Notes: generated by a model not told the origin, from the letters alone. DNA of 6,879 bases from Candidatus Hydrogenedentota bacterium (GCA_007136375.1 SLHB01000513.1:1-6879), one strand, 5' to 3'; numbered from the stretch's first letter, positions 1 through 5,298 are shown. Made by a program: numbers and translations.

Positions 1-46
1 CTGCGGCAAGGCCGCGCTTCCAAAAGCGCAAGCTCAAGAACGACAT
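1..46 (-). CDS. N-terminal fragment of an unidentified gene, truncated by the left edge
   Basis: An ATG at 46-44 on the minus strand opens a frame reading MSFLSLRFWKRGLAA before the window ends. It is preceded by AAGGGAGA at 62-55, eight bases upstream, which is a strong Shine-Dalgarno and the main reason for the call. The N-terminus is short, hydrophobic and basic (R7, K10, R11), as in a signal peptide or a first membrane segment, but only 15 codons are visible. It points the same way as the TPR operon to its right and is separated from it by about 300 bases with hairpins, so it probably has its own promoter. Its function cannot be stated. Confidence 0.5.
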   Translation of the reverse strand, partial: MSFLSLRFWKRGLAA

Positions 47-54
47 GATGCGCG

Positions 55-62
55 TCTCCCTT
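55..62 (-). promoter_or_regulatory. Ribosome binding site of the left-edge gene
   Basis: The minus strand reads AAGGGAGA, then an 8-base spacer, then ATG at 46. This match to the anti-Shine-Dalgarno at good spacing supports a real start although the gene is nearly all outside the window. Confidence 0.5.
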
Positions 63-188
63 GGTCTGGTGTGGACGGTGGGGCAGGCCGGGGGGACACG
101 TCCCCGCCGCTGTTCCGCCGCGCCACGCCTTGTGTTCAGGCTCAAAGCGAATCGCGGAGGCGTCCGTCGCCGCCGCAGCATTAATGGT

Positions 189-197
189 AATATACCA
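189..197 (-). promoter_or_regulatory. Possible extended -10 promoter for the left-edge gene
   Basis: The minus strand reads TGGTATATT, an extended -10 (TGn plus TATATT at 194-189), in the only AT-rich patch of the gap. No good -35 is seen upstream, which an extended -10 can tolerate. Transcription would start near 182, giving a leader of about 135 bases before the ATG at 46. The overlapping palindrome at 185-197 could instead be an operator. Confidence 0.28.
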
Positions 198-232
198 CAT
201 CGTTGAGGCGTCCTCCGGAACTGGCCATACAA

Positions 233-299
233 GCGGCGCGCGCCCTGACTGGCCAAAACCCCTTCATGGAGCCGGATTCGACAAGTCAGGGCGCGCCGC
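233..299 (-). terminator. Large stem-loop downstream of the TPR operon, probable terminator
   Basis: The arms at 284-299 and 233-250 are complementary over 16 bases; the left arm carries one extra CG dinucleotide, which would form a 2-base bulge. The loop is 33 bases. Read on the minus strand, the stem is followed by TTGTAT, a weak U-tract. It lies about 50 bases after the TPR gene stop at 352. The stem is far longer than chance predicts, but the large loop and poor U-tract make an intrinsic terminator uncertain. A repeat element or processing site is an alternative. Confidence 0.45.
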
Positions 300-321
300 A
301 ATAGGGTCACGCCGGCACGGC

Positions 322-352
322 GTCTCCGCGGGACAGAACCGCGCGGGGAGAC
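322..352 (-). terminator. GC-rich hairpin at the stop codon of the TPR gene
   Basis: Arms GTCTCC-GCG (322-330) and CGC-GG-GGAGAC (342-352) pair with a 2-base bulge and an 11-base loop. The hairpin abuts, and by one base overlaps, the TAG stop at 354-352. There is no T-run on the minus strand, so it is more likely to stabilise the 3' end or assist the larger dyad at 233-299 than to terminate alone. Confidence 0.3.
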
Positions 353-1824
353 TATCGCTGGTTAAGTTCGGCGTCGACTTCCTCGCGCAGTTGCTCGGAC
401 AACGCTTCGAAGCGGGCGGCGATGAGCTTTTGCAACGCTTCCTCATCAAGGTCCACCGTGCTGATCTCCGCAAGCCGCCGGGAGTCGATGGCGCTTCCCG
501 CGCCGCTCAGGTCCGACGCGCTCGCCACGAGGCGCTCTTGGTATTGCCGCATGCGGATGCTCAAGTTGTTGAGCCCCAACTGAGCCCTGCGAACGGCCTC
601 CGGGAACTCGTTATCCACGGATTCGAAGCGCGCCCGGGCCGTGCGAAGGAGGTCGATGGCCTCGGCGTAGTTTCCGGCTTCTGCCCGGTTCTCCGCTTGG
701 CTCAAGCGCTCATCGCCTTCCGAGACCGCGTCCAGGGCGGCCTCAAGGCGCGCGTTCCGCGCCTCTATTTCGCGCTCGGCGTCGAGGAGAAGGGATTGCG
801 CCTGATCGTTGAGCTGGTCGGCCTCGGCGGCCTCGGCAAAGGCGTCGCGGGCGTCCGTGAGGTTCTCCGCGTCGAGCGCCGCCTGACCCACCTCGATGTA
901 GTGGTTGGCTACGCGCTGCGCCACGTCGCGGCGGTCCGGGGATTCGGCCAGAACGCCCCGGTACTCATCCATGGCCCGCTCTTCCATCCCGGCTTCGTAG
1001 AACATCTCCGCGATCTGGATGCGCGCCTCGGCGGTCCGCAATCCCAGATCCGTAAAACGCTCGTACGCCCGGTTGATTTCGTTCGTATTGCCGCGGAATA
1101 CGTAGAACTCCAGCGAAGTCAACATGTAATCCCGCTGTTGGCCCAATGAAACGGGCGATCCAATCGTCGGGCCCGTGACCACGGTGTGCCAGACGTCCGC
1201 CACGGCGTTCAGAGACCGGCTTGCGTCTTCGCCCAACGCGCTCCGGGCCACGCCGTCAAAGCCGAGACCGGCGCGGTAGTCCTGCTCGAGCAGGTCGTCA
1301 CGCACCGCCGCGGCTTGCATCCGCTCGGGCAAGTAGGATTGCGGCTCGACGACTTGACGCGGACGGGCCTGAAGGTTCACGCCGTTCAGATTGCCGCTCG
1401 CATCGCTGTAATACTGGTCGCGCAACGTCGAGGGCGCGTCCCGCATGGGCGCCGTGGCCCGGGCTACGAGCTTGCCAAGGACGCCAAGCCGGTACGCGAA
1501 GTACGGGTCCACGCGGTCGCCGCGCACGGTTTGGAGGAGACGCATTTCGTTCTCAATCGCCGCAGGCAGGTTGTCCGCCGCCATGGGAACCAGCTCGTAG
1601 AGCAAGTTCTGAGGAATGGAGGCGCCGCCGCGCACGTCCCGCTCCAGGTTCGCCAGGGGAATGGTTCCCTGCCGGCTCATCAGGTGCGCCGCGTTCGTTA
1701 CGATGGTTGTTTCTCCATCGGGCCCCCACGCGCCCGCGGGCGCGGCCAACAGCGCCGCCGCCAACAGGGCGGGCAGCCATGGGGCGCGGGAGACTCGGTG
1801 TGATTTCGGGCAAGGGGTGCGCAT
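352..1824 (-). CDS. Exported TPR/coiled-coil protein with a degenerate phospholipase C-like N-terminal domain
   Basis: A 490-residue protein. Residues 1-32 form a signal peptide: basic start, hydrophobic LPALLAAALLAA, and AGA before W33. The mature protein begins WGPDGETTIVTNAAHLMSR; an N-terminal Trp followed by this pattern recalls zinc-dependent phospholipase C and S1/P1 nucleases. Residues 111-130 (LGVLGKLVARATAPM core) recall the helix LGxxLHYxGDxxxPMH of that family, but the His/Asp/His ligand positions are K118, R122 and R128, so catalysis is doubtful. Residues 230-350 look like TPR helices; 345-435 are charged helix or coiled coil, probably with another TPR near 385; 455-490 form an acidic helical tail. 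The ATG is preceded by GGGAGAGG at 1838-1831, six bases away, and starts 2 bases after the upstream TPR gene stops, so the two are surely co-translated. The domain assignment is from remembered motifs; a general TPR scaffold is the safe reading. Confidence 0.85.
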   Translation of the reverse strand: MRTPCPKSHRVSRAPWLPALLAAALLAAPAGAWGPDGETTIVTNAAHLMSRQGTIPLANLERDVRGGASIPQNLLYELVPMAADNLPAAIENEMRLLQTVRGDRVDPYFAYRLGVLGKLVARATAPMRDAPSTLRDQYYSDASGNLNGVNLQARPRQVVEPQSYLPERMQAAAVRDDLLEQDYRAGLGFDGVARSALGEDASRSLNAVADVWHTVVTGPTIGSPVSLGQQRDYMLTSLEFYVFRGNTNEINRAYERFTDLGLRTAEARIQIAEMFYEAGMEERAMDEYRGVLAESPDRRDVAQRVANHYIEVGQAALDAENLTDARDAFAEAAEADQLNDQAQSLLLDAEREIEARNARLEAALDAVSEGDERLSQAENRAEAGNYAEAIDLLRTARARFESVDNEFPEAVRRAQLGLNNLSIRMRQYQERLVASASDLSGAGSAIDSRRLAEISTVDLDEEALQKLIAARFEALSEQLREEVDAELNQR

Positions 1825-1826
1825 GG

Positions 1827-3443
1827 TTAACCTCTCCCGGCGGCCGCCGTCCGGCGGGCCCGCGCTGTTTCGATGCCTTCCTCGCCAGCCGCGGCGCGCC
1901 GCAACTGCTGCACCAGTGTCTCCACTCGGTTCACATCCGCGCCAGGCTCGGCCAACTCCACGTACTGCTCCAGCTCACGAATGCCTTCGGCGAAGGCGTT
2001 GCGCCGGATGTGGGACAGGCCGTACTCCAGCCGCGCCGGCGGATATTCCGGATCGGCTTGAACGGCGCGGCGGAACAACTCCCGGGCCTGGGCCTCTTCG
2101 TTCTCGCGCAAATGGATGCGCCCCATCAAGGTCAAGACCATGGGGTCCATGGGATCCGCCTCGGCCGCCCGTTCCGCGGACTCCCGCGCGCGCTGCAAGT
2201 CGTTCTGACCATAGTAAATCTCGCCAAGATAGGCGTGGGCCAAGGCCGCGAACTCGCCGCCCTCGTTGGCCACTTGGTCGAAGGCGGTGCGTGCGTCCGT
2301 GTTCCGGCCCAGGGCGTGGAGCGCGACGGCGTAGAAGAAGCGCACGGAAGCCGGCGCGTTCGGCTGATTCCGGACCGCTTCCAGGTGGTCCAGCGCCTCG
2401 GCGTACCGGCCCTCGCTCACGAGGAGGAGGCCAAGCTGGCTCCGCGCCTCCCGGTCTAGGCTGCTGCCGTTTTGCACGGCCGCACGCAGATTGATGGTGG
2501 CGTCGTCATAGGCGCCGTGCATGTGGGATATGAATCCCATGGCGGCCAGGAGATCCGGGTCGTTGGGCGCTTGCTCCAGGGCGTGGTTCACCTGTTGACG
2601 GCCCCGGGCGGAGTCGCCGTCGAGGGCCAAGGCCACGCCAAGGAAGGCGCGCGCGTCGGGCTCGCCGGCGCCTCTCAGGGCGATCAGCCGCTCCAGCGCG
2701 TCGAGTTTGCCGGCCATGTCGCCTTCCAGCCCCCGCGCCATCGCTAACAGGCGCCACATGTCCGCGTCCTCGGGGAAGCGCTCCACGTGGGTCTCCATGA
2801 TGGCCATCTCGCGGTTGCGGTTGGCGTCGTTGTTCACCGCGCGCAAGGCCGCCACGGCCTTGCGGGAAGCGCCCGTGTTGGTCGGCTCCAGCTCCATGAG
2901 CCGTTCATAGGTGTCCGCGGCCGCGCCATACTGCCGCGTTTGCCACTGAATCCGGCCGAGGGCGTGAAAGGCCCGGGCGCTGTCGGGGTTGTTGTGGACA
3001 TAGTCCTCCAGCATTTGGCTGGCTTCGGACATCCGCCCCGCTTCGGCGAGCCGCGTCGCCTGATGCACGGGGTCGCGAAACATGAAATACGCCCCATAGC
3101 CAATGCCAATGAGCAGCACGGCGGCGATGACAGCCGCGGCGATGTAGTAGGGCGCCCGGCCGCCGCCCGAAAGCGGCGCCGCCAAACGGCGTTCCAAGGC
3201 GACCTTCTGGCCCGTGAGCAGGTTCGTGCCGCAGGCGACACAGACGATGTCGCCGGATTGCACGATGGCCTGGCAATTCGGGCAGGCCGTCAGCTCCCGC
3301 GCCTCCTTGCCGGCCGGGGCGTCCTTGCGTTCCAAACTCTTGGCCACTTCCGCCCGCTGCATGTAACCGCCGCAATGCGGGCACGCATCGAGCTTGGGGT
3401 CCGTGAGCTTGCCGCAGTACGGACAGTTGATAGTCTTTGACAC
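1827..3443 (-). CDS. Membrane-anchored double zinc ribbon, TPR protein
   Basis: A 538-residue protein numbered from GTG 3443. Two zinc ribbons of identical spacing (CxxC, 10 residues, CxxC) use C7, C10, C21, C24 and C54, C57, C68, C71; the second is followed by GTNLLTGQK. One membrane segment spans about 99-122 (AAAVIAAVLLIGIGYGAYF region). Residues 124-500 are tandem TPRs, roughly nine to ten units, with signatures such as ALGRIQW, AYLGEIYYGQ and LMGRIHLRE. The tail (500-538) is Arg/Ala-rich and probably disordered. With ribbons cytoplasmic, the TPRs would be extracytoplasmic, where they could meet the exported partner encoded 2 bases downstream. The role is inferred to be protein-protein scaffolding or envelope biogenesis; no enzyme motif is visible. 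An in-frame GTG at 3452 would add three residues, but its only Shine-Dalgarno-like sequence is too close. Start confidence is moderate; the gene itself is certain. Confidence 0.9.
   Translation of the reverse strand: MSKTINCPYCGKLTDPKLDACPHCGGYMQRAEVAKSLERKDAPAGKEARELTACPNCQAIVQSGDIVCVACGTNLLTGQKVALERRLAAPLSGGGRAPYYIAAAVIAAVLLIGIGYGAYFMFRDPVHQATRLAEAGRMSEASQMLEDYVHNNPDSARAFHALGRIQWQTRQYGAAADTYERLMELEPTNTGASRKAVAALRAVNNDANRNREMAIMETHVERFPEDADMWRLLAMARGLEGDMAGKLDALERLIALRGAGEPDARAFLGVALALDGDSARGRQQVNHALEQAPNDPDLLAAMGFISHMHGAYDDATINLRAAVQNGSSLDREARSQLGLLLVSEGRYAEALDHLEAVRNQPNAPASVRFFYAVALHALGRNTDARTAFDQVANEGGEFAALAHAYLGEIYYGQNDLQRARESAERAAEADPMDPMVLTLMGRIHLRENEEAQARELFRRAVQADPEYPPARLEYGLSHIRRNAFAEGIRELEQYVELAEPGADVNRVETLVQQLRRAAAGEEGIETARARRTAAAGRG
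1831..1838 (-). promoter_or_regulatory. Ribosome binding site inside the end of the upstream TPR gene
   Basis: GGGAGAGG on the minus strand lies in the last codons of the upstream gene, six bases before ATG 1824. The upstream TAA (1829-1827) falls between site and start, an arrangement typical of translational coupling. Confidence 0.6.
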
Positions 3444-3447
3444 GGTT

Positions 3448-3454
3448 ATCACCT
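3448..3454 (-). promoter_or_regulatory. Ribosome binding site that favours GTG 3443 over GTG 3452
   Basis: The minus strand reads AGGTGAT-AACC-GTG. AGGTGAT matches the 3' half of the extended Shine-Dalgarno (TAAGGAGGTGATC), and the spacing suits GTG 3443. The upstream GTG at 3452 lies within this site, with only AGGG three bases before it, so the shorter protein beginning MSKTINCPYCG is preferred. Confidence 0.5.
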
Positions 3455-3677
3455 ACCCTTTCTCAAACCATGTTGCGGGGAAGCCGCTCCTTCCGCCTCT
3501 ATTGGGGGCTGGGACGGGTCCCGGTCGTCCGCGCCATGCGTTCGTTGCCGCTTACAACGGAACGCTGGCCAGGCTTGGCCCCGAAAGCGCGCCGCCAGCG
3601 GCGGAAGAACAGGCAAAGGGACTAACAGACCGGGGCGCCTGCACGCTGGCTCTATTGCGCCGCGGCCCCCTGTCCAT

Positions 3678-3683
3678 ATTATA
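3678..3683 (-). promoter_or_regulatory. Candidate promoter -10 of the TPR operon
   Basis: A perfect TATAAT on the minus strand sits in a short AT-rich island. At 17-18 bases upstream the sequence is TCCGCG or TTCCGC, a poor -35, and that spot is also the arm of a perfect 6-bp hairpin (3701-3714), so an activator or alternative sigma factor may be needed. Transcription would begin near 3671, leaving a leader of about 228 bases before GTG 3443. Confidence 0.4.
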
Positions 3684-3763
3684 CACAACCACCGGATTTT
3701 CGCGGAAGTCCGCGCTGTATAACCCCTTTTTTCGCAAGCATTTAGCGATAAACCAACGCGATT

Positions 3764-3790
3764 CCCCTAAGCCCGGGGACGGCGCTTGCG
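3764..3790 (-). repeat. 27-bp direct repeat, copy beyond the xerD stop
   Basis: This matches the copy at 3830-3856 at 25 of 27 positions; the only differences are C/T and G/A transitions. It is displaced by exactly 66 bp, so both copies share one reading frame. On the minus strand it would read RKRRPRA-stop, mirroring RKCHPRA-stop of XerD. A second shared octamer, CCGGTCCG (3809-3816 and 3872-3879), lies next to both copies at a 63-bp offset. It is either a partial duplication of the gene end or a dispersed repeat. Confidence 0.7.
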
Positions 3791-3829
3791 CAACACGGCC
3801 ACAGGATACCGGTCCGGCTGGCGCGCTCC

Positions 3830-3856
3830 CCCCTAAGCCCGGGGATGGCACTTGCG
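3830..3856 (-). repeat. 27-bp direct repeat, copy within the xerD 3' end
   Basis: This copy overlaps the last seven codons and the TAG stop (3835-3833) of xerD. Each copy contains CCCC-TAAGCCC-GGGG, able to form a weak 4-5 bp hairpin. No U-tract follows, so it is a poor intrinsic terminator. Confidence 0.7.
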
Positions 3857-4789
3857 ATGGGTCCGCTGAAGCCGGTCCGTGCTCACATGAGTGTACACCT
3901 GGGTCGTTGAGATGTCCGCGTGCCCCAGCAATTCCTGGACCGCCCGGAGATCGGCGCCATGATCGAGGAGATGGGTCGCGAAGGTGTGCCGGAACGTGTG
4001 AGGCTTGACGTTCTTGGAGAGCCCGGCTTTGCGGGCGTAGTGCTTCACGATCTGCCAAAGGCGCACCCGGCTGAGAGGGCCGCCCCGGGATGACAAGAAA
4101 ACCGCGTCCGAACGGACCACGCCCGCGCCGCGGACCGCGAGCCAGGCCTCCAGACGCGCCATGGCCCGCCGCCCCATGGGGACAACGCGCGTCTTCCCGC
4201 CTTTGCCCCGGACGCGGGCCAGGCCTTCCTCCAGCGAACAATCCCGGCCGCGAAGCCCCGCCAGCTCCGAGATGCGCAGGCCGCAAGAGTAGAACAGCTC
4301 CAGAATCGCCCCGTCCCGCGCGCCAAGGCGCGTGGCGGGATCGGCTTGAGCGAGGATACGTTCCATTTCCGCCTCGCCCAGCACGTCGGGCAGCGCGCGC
4401 ATGAGCCGGGGCGCGTCTAAGCCTTCGGCGGGATCATGGGCGGCGAGGCCCTCGTCTCGCAGGAAAGCATGGAAACGGCGGATGGCGCTCAAGTGCCGCG
4501 CGGCGGACCGGGCGGAGAGGCCTTCCTTACGCAGGGCGATGAGGTGGGCGAGGACATGATCGCGGGTGACGCCCGCCGGTTCACGGCAACCCGTAGCTTC
4601 GAGAAAGGCGGCGTAGCGGGTGAGATCGGCGCCGTAGGCCTCAAGCGAAGCCTCCGCCAGGCCCAGCTCGAACACGCCACGCTCCAAGAAGCGGTCGATA
4701 TAGCCACGGAAGACGCTCGGCGCCCCATTGCCTGCCGAGTCTCTTTCTACGTCCGTCCCGGAGCGCGTTTCCCGAGCAGTCCGGTTCAC
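3833..4789 (-). CDS. xerD: Tyrosine recombinase XerD
   Basis: A 318-residue site-specific recombinase that resolves chromosome dimers at dif together with XerC and FtsK. An N-terminal SAM-like DNA-binding domain spans about 25-110 and the catalytic domain about 133-318. All six active-site residues are present: R172 (CGLRISEL), K196 (VRGKGGKTR), H264 and R267 (PHTFRHTFATHLL), H290 (LLGHADISTTQ), and the nucleophile Y299 (VYTHVSTDRL). The protein ends HPRA, as XerC/XerD proteins do. HGADLRAVQ and VSTDRL fit XerD better than XerC. Start: the frame stays open to a TTG at 4909, but GTG 4789 has AAGGAG seven bases upstream and gives near-normal length; about 20 residues at the N-terminus (VNRTARETRSG onward) still exceed E. 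coli XerD. It stands head to head with ftsK. The last codons are part of a repeated 27-bp unit. Confidence 0.95.
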   Translation of the reverse strand: MNRTARETRSGTDVERDSAGNGAPSVFRGYIDRFLERGVFELGLAEASLEAYGADLTRYAAFLEATGCREPAGVTRDHVLAHLIALRKEGLSARSAARHLSAIRRFHAFLRDEGLAAHDPAEGLDAPRLMRALPDVLGEAEMERILAQADPATRLGARDGAILELFYSCGLRISELAGLRGRDCSLEEGLARVRGKGGKTRVVPMGRRAMARLEAWLAVRGAGVVRSDAVFLSSRGGPLSRVRLWQIVKHYARKAGLSKNVKPHTFRHTFATHLLDHGADLRAVQELLGHADISTTQVYTHVSTDRLQRTHRKCHPRA

Positions 4790-4796
4790 CTGGGCT

Positions 4797-4802
4797 CTCC
4801 TT
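4797..4802 (-). promoter_or_regulatory. Ribosome binding site that sets the xerD start
   Basis: AAGGAG on the minus strand, seven bases before GTG 4789. No comparable site precedes the TTG at 4909, so the 40 extra residues of the longest frame are judged untranslated leader. Confidence 0.65.
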
Positions 4803-4822
4803 CCGCCGCCCCGTGATTGACG

Positions 4823-4843
4823 GCCCGCCTCCCCGCGGCGGGC
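4823..4843 (-). other. Perfect GC hairpin in the xerD leader
   Basis: GCCCGCC (4823-4829) and GGCGGGC (4837-4843) pair perfectly over 7 bp with a 7-base loop. If the promoter at 4855-4884 is right, this hairpin lies within a few bases of the 5' end of the xerD mRNA and could stabilise it. Confidence 0.4.
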
Positions 4844-4854
4844 GCGATGCGGCC

Positions 4855-4884
4855 ATTCTATCCGGCGGGTCTCGTGTAACACAA
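4855..4884 (-). promoter_or_regulatory. Candidate sigma-70-type promoter of xerD
   Basis: On the minus strand, TTGTGT (4884-4879), an 18-base spacer and TAGAAT (4860-4855, 5 of 6 matches to TATAAT). Transcription would start near 4848, leaving a leader of about 58 bases that contains the 4823-4843 hairpin and the ribosome site. Confidence 0.42.
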
Positions 4885-4960
4885 GCTGCGGAAGCGCGAA
4901 ACCGGCCAATTCTCCAGCCGTCTCTGGGAGGGTTGGTCCCTTCTGACAAAGTTGCGGTAC

Positions 4961-4975
4961 AGGGTTGAAAACCCT
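4961..4975. promoter_or_regulatory. Perfect dyad AGGGTT-GAA-AACCCT, possible operator
   Basis: Six-base arms are perfectly inverted around a 3-base centre. The plus-strand -35-like TTGAAA (4965-4970) lies inside the dyad, so a bound dimeric regulator would block the candidate promoter at 4965-4993. No regulator gene is visible in the window. Confidence 0.3.
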
Positions 4976-4993
4976 TGAGCACTCCGTTACGCT
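4965..4993 (+). promoter_or_regulatory. Candidate promoter driving a structured leader toward ftsK
   Basis: TTGAAA (5 of 6 to consensus), a 17-base spacer, then TACGCT (3 of 6). Transcription would begin near 5000, directly at the strong stem-loop of 4997-5042, giving a structured leader of about 300 bases before ftsK or a separate small RNA. The weak -10 keeps confidence low. Confidence 0.28.
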
Positions 4994-4996
4994 AGC

Positions 4997-5175
4997 CCCC
5001 GTCCCGCTCCGGGTCTTGACCAGGCCCTTCGGCGGGACGGGGCTCGGGCCGTCTCACGGCCAGACCCAAGACGATGAAGACCGCCGGACACGGCCTCCCG
5101 TGCGGGGGGAGCCAGGCCCGGCGCGCCCTCAACCCTGGGGAGACAGACCGGCGGCCCCGCCGCCTGCGTCACGCA
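4997..5175 (+). other. Cluster of perfect GC-rich stem-loops, possible structured RNA or ftsK leader
   Basis: In order: an 11-bp perfect stem (CCCCGTCCCGC 4997-5007 with 5032-5042) enclosing a smaller GGGTC/GGCCC hairpin; GGCCGT-CTC-ACGGCC (5047-5061); GGC-C-TCCC paired with GGGA-GCC (5092-5113, one bulge), or alternatively CACGG/CCGTG (5089-5102); CGGCGG-CC-CCGCCG (5149-5162); TGCG-TCA-CGCA (5165-5175). I do not recognise RNase P RNA, tmRNA, 6S, SRP RNA or a common riboswitch: their conserved boxes are missing. High GC inflates pairing, so only the first two stems are really persuasive. Confidence 0.3.
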
Positions 5176-5178
5176 AGG

Positions 5179-5208
5179 TTGCGCGCGCCGCTCCACTCAA
5201 TGTATAGT
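5179..5208 (+). promoter_or_regulatory. Candidate distal ftsK promoter
   Basis: TTGCGC, 18 bases, TATAGT (5 of 6 to consensus). The -10 overlaps the right arm of the CCACT/AGTGG dyad (5193-5210), which could act as an operator. The -35 is poor. Confidence 0.28.
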
Positions 5209-5238
5209 GGCGCGCCGATCGACACGCACTATATATCG

Positions 5239-5268
5239 TTGCAAATTCGCACTCTCGTTTGCTAGACT
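5239..5268 (+). promoter_or_regulatory. Candidate proximal ftsK promoter
   Basis: TTGCAA (4 of 6), an 18-base spacer and TAGACT (4 of 6), about 30 bases before the ftsK ATG, in the most AT-rich part of the gap. It would give a leader of about 25 bases. Confidence 0.33.
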
Positions 5269-5298
5269 GGCGCGTCGGCGCCTGGAGCAGGGACCGGT

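Larger units (their letters stand above)
47..351. other. Intergenic region between the TPR operon and the left-edge gene
   Basis: These 305 bases hold no convincing gene. Open frames crossing them on the plus strand are antisense continuations over the TPR gene and lack ribosome sites. Positions 233-352 carry two dyads that could end transcription of the TPR operon. Positions 181-200 are an AT-rich patch in otherwise GC-rich DNA, with a small palindrome TGGTA-ATA-TACCA (185-197) and a possible extended -10 for the left-edge gene. Confidence 0.6.
3444..3832. other. Intergenic region between xerD and the TPR operon: leader with promoter and hairpins
   Basis: These 389 bases hold no supported gene. 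Open frames here are extensions of antisense frames, and none has a ribosome site with a recognisable product. On the minus strand they contain a repeat of the xerD end (3764-3790), a perfect CGCGGA-AG-TCCGCG hairpin (3701-3714), a TATAAT (3683-3678), then about 230 bases of leader. The leader has small perfect dyads at 3592-3604 (CCGCC-AGC-GGCGG) and 3511-3522 (GGGAC-GG-GTCCC). A short ATG frame begins on the -10 itself and is rejected as a gene. Confidence 0.6.
4790..5298. other. Divergent xerD/ftsK intergenic region
   Basis: These 509 bases contain no supported gene. Small open frames (such as ATG 5074 on plus) lack ribosome sites and family resemblance. The left third is the xerD leader and promoter. 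The middle (4961-5175) is rich in perfect dyads. The right end (5179-5268) carries two candidate promoters for ftsK. I looked for a dif-like 28-bp site (two inverted 11-bp arms around 6 bases) and found none. Confidence 0.6.

Noticed and set aside
61..1149. 362-codon plus-strand open frame opposite the exported TPR gene
   Set aside because: The minus-strand gene has a signal peptide, ribosome site and operon spacing; the plus frame has none of these and is low-complexity antisense sequence.
1221..2494. Long plus-strand frames (412 and 292 codons) opposite the two TPR genes
   Set aside because: They are Arg/Pro/Ala-rich, lack domains, cross the boundary between two real genes and have no ribosome site.
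3449..3688. 79-codon minus-strand frame in the TPR operon leader
   Set aside because: It starts upstream of the likely transcription start, has no ribosome site, and its sequence resembles translated GC-rich leader.
3764..3856. CRISPR-like repeats
   Set aside because: Only two copies, one coding for the end of XerD, and the intervening 39 bases share the octamer CCGGTCCG with the flank, unlike a unique spacer.
3552..4286. 244-codon minus-strand frame overlapping xerD in another frame
   Set aside because: It overlaps catalytic codons of XerD in a different frame and shows no family features.
4790..4909. Forty-residue N-terminal extension of XerD from TTG 4909
   Set aside because: It would make the protein 358 residues against about 300 typical, and AAGGAG precedes GTG 4789 at good spacing. 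The -10 candidate at 4855-4860 also lies inside the extension.
4997..5175. RNase P RNA, SRP RNA, 6S RNA or tmRNA
   Set aside because: None of the conserved boxes (for example GAGGAAAGTCC of RNase P or GGAAGCAGC of SRP RNA) is present.
5193..5250. Possible dif site near ftsK/xerD
   Set aside because: The AT-rich patch has TATATAT and short dyads but not two 11-bp Xer arms around a 6-bp centre.
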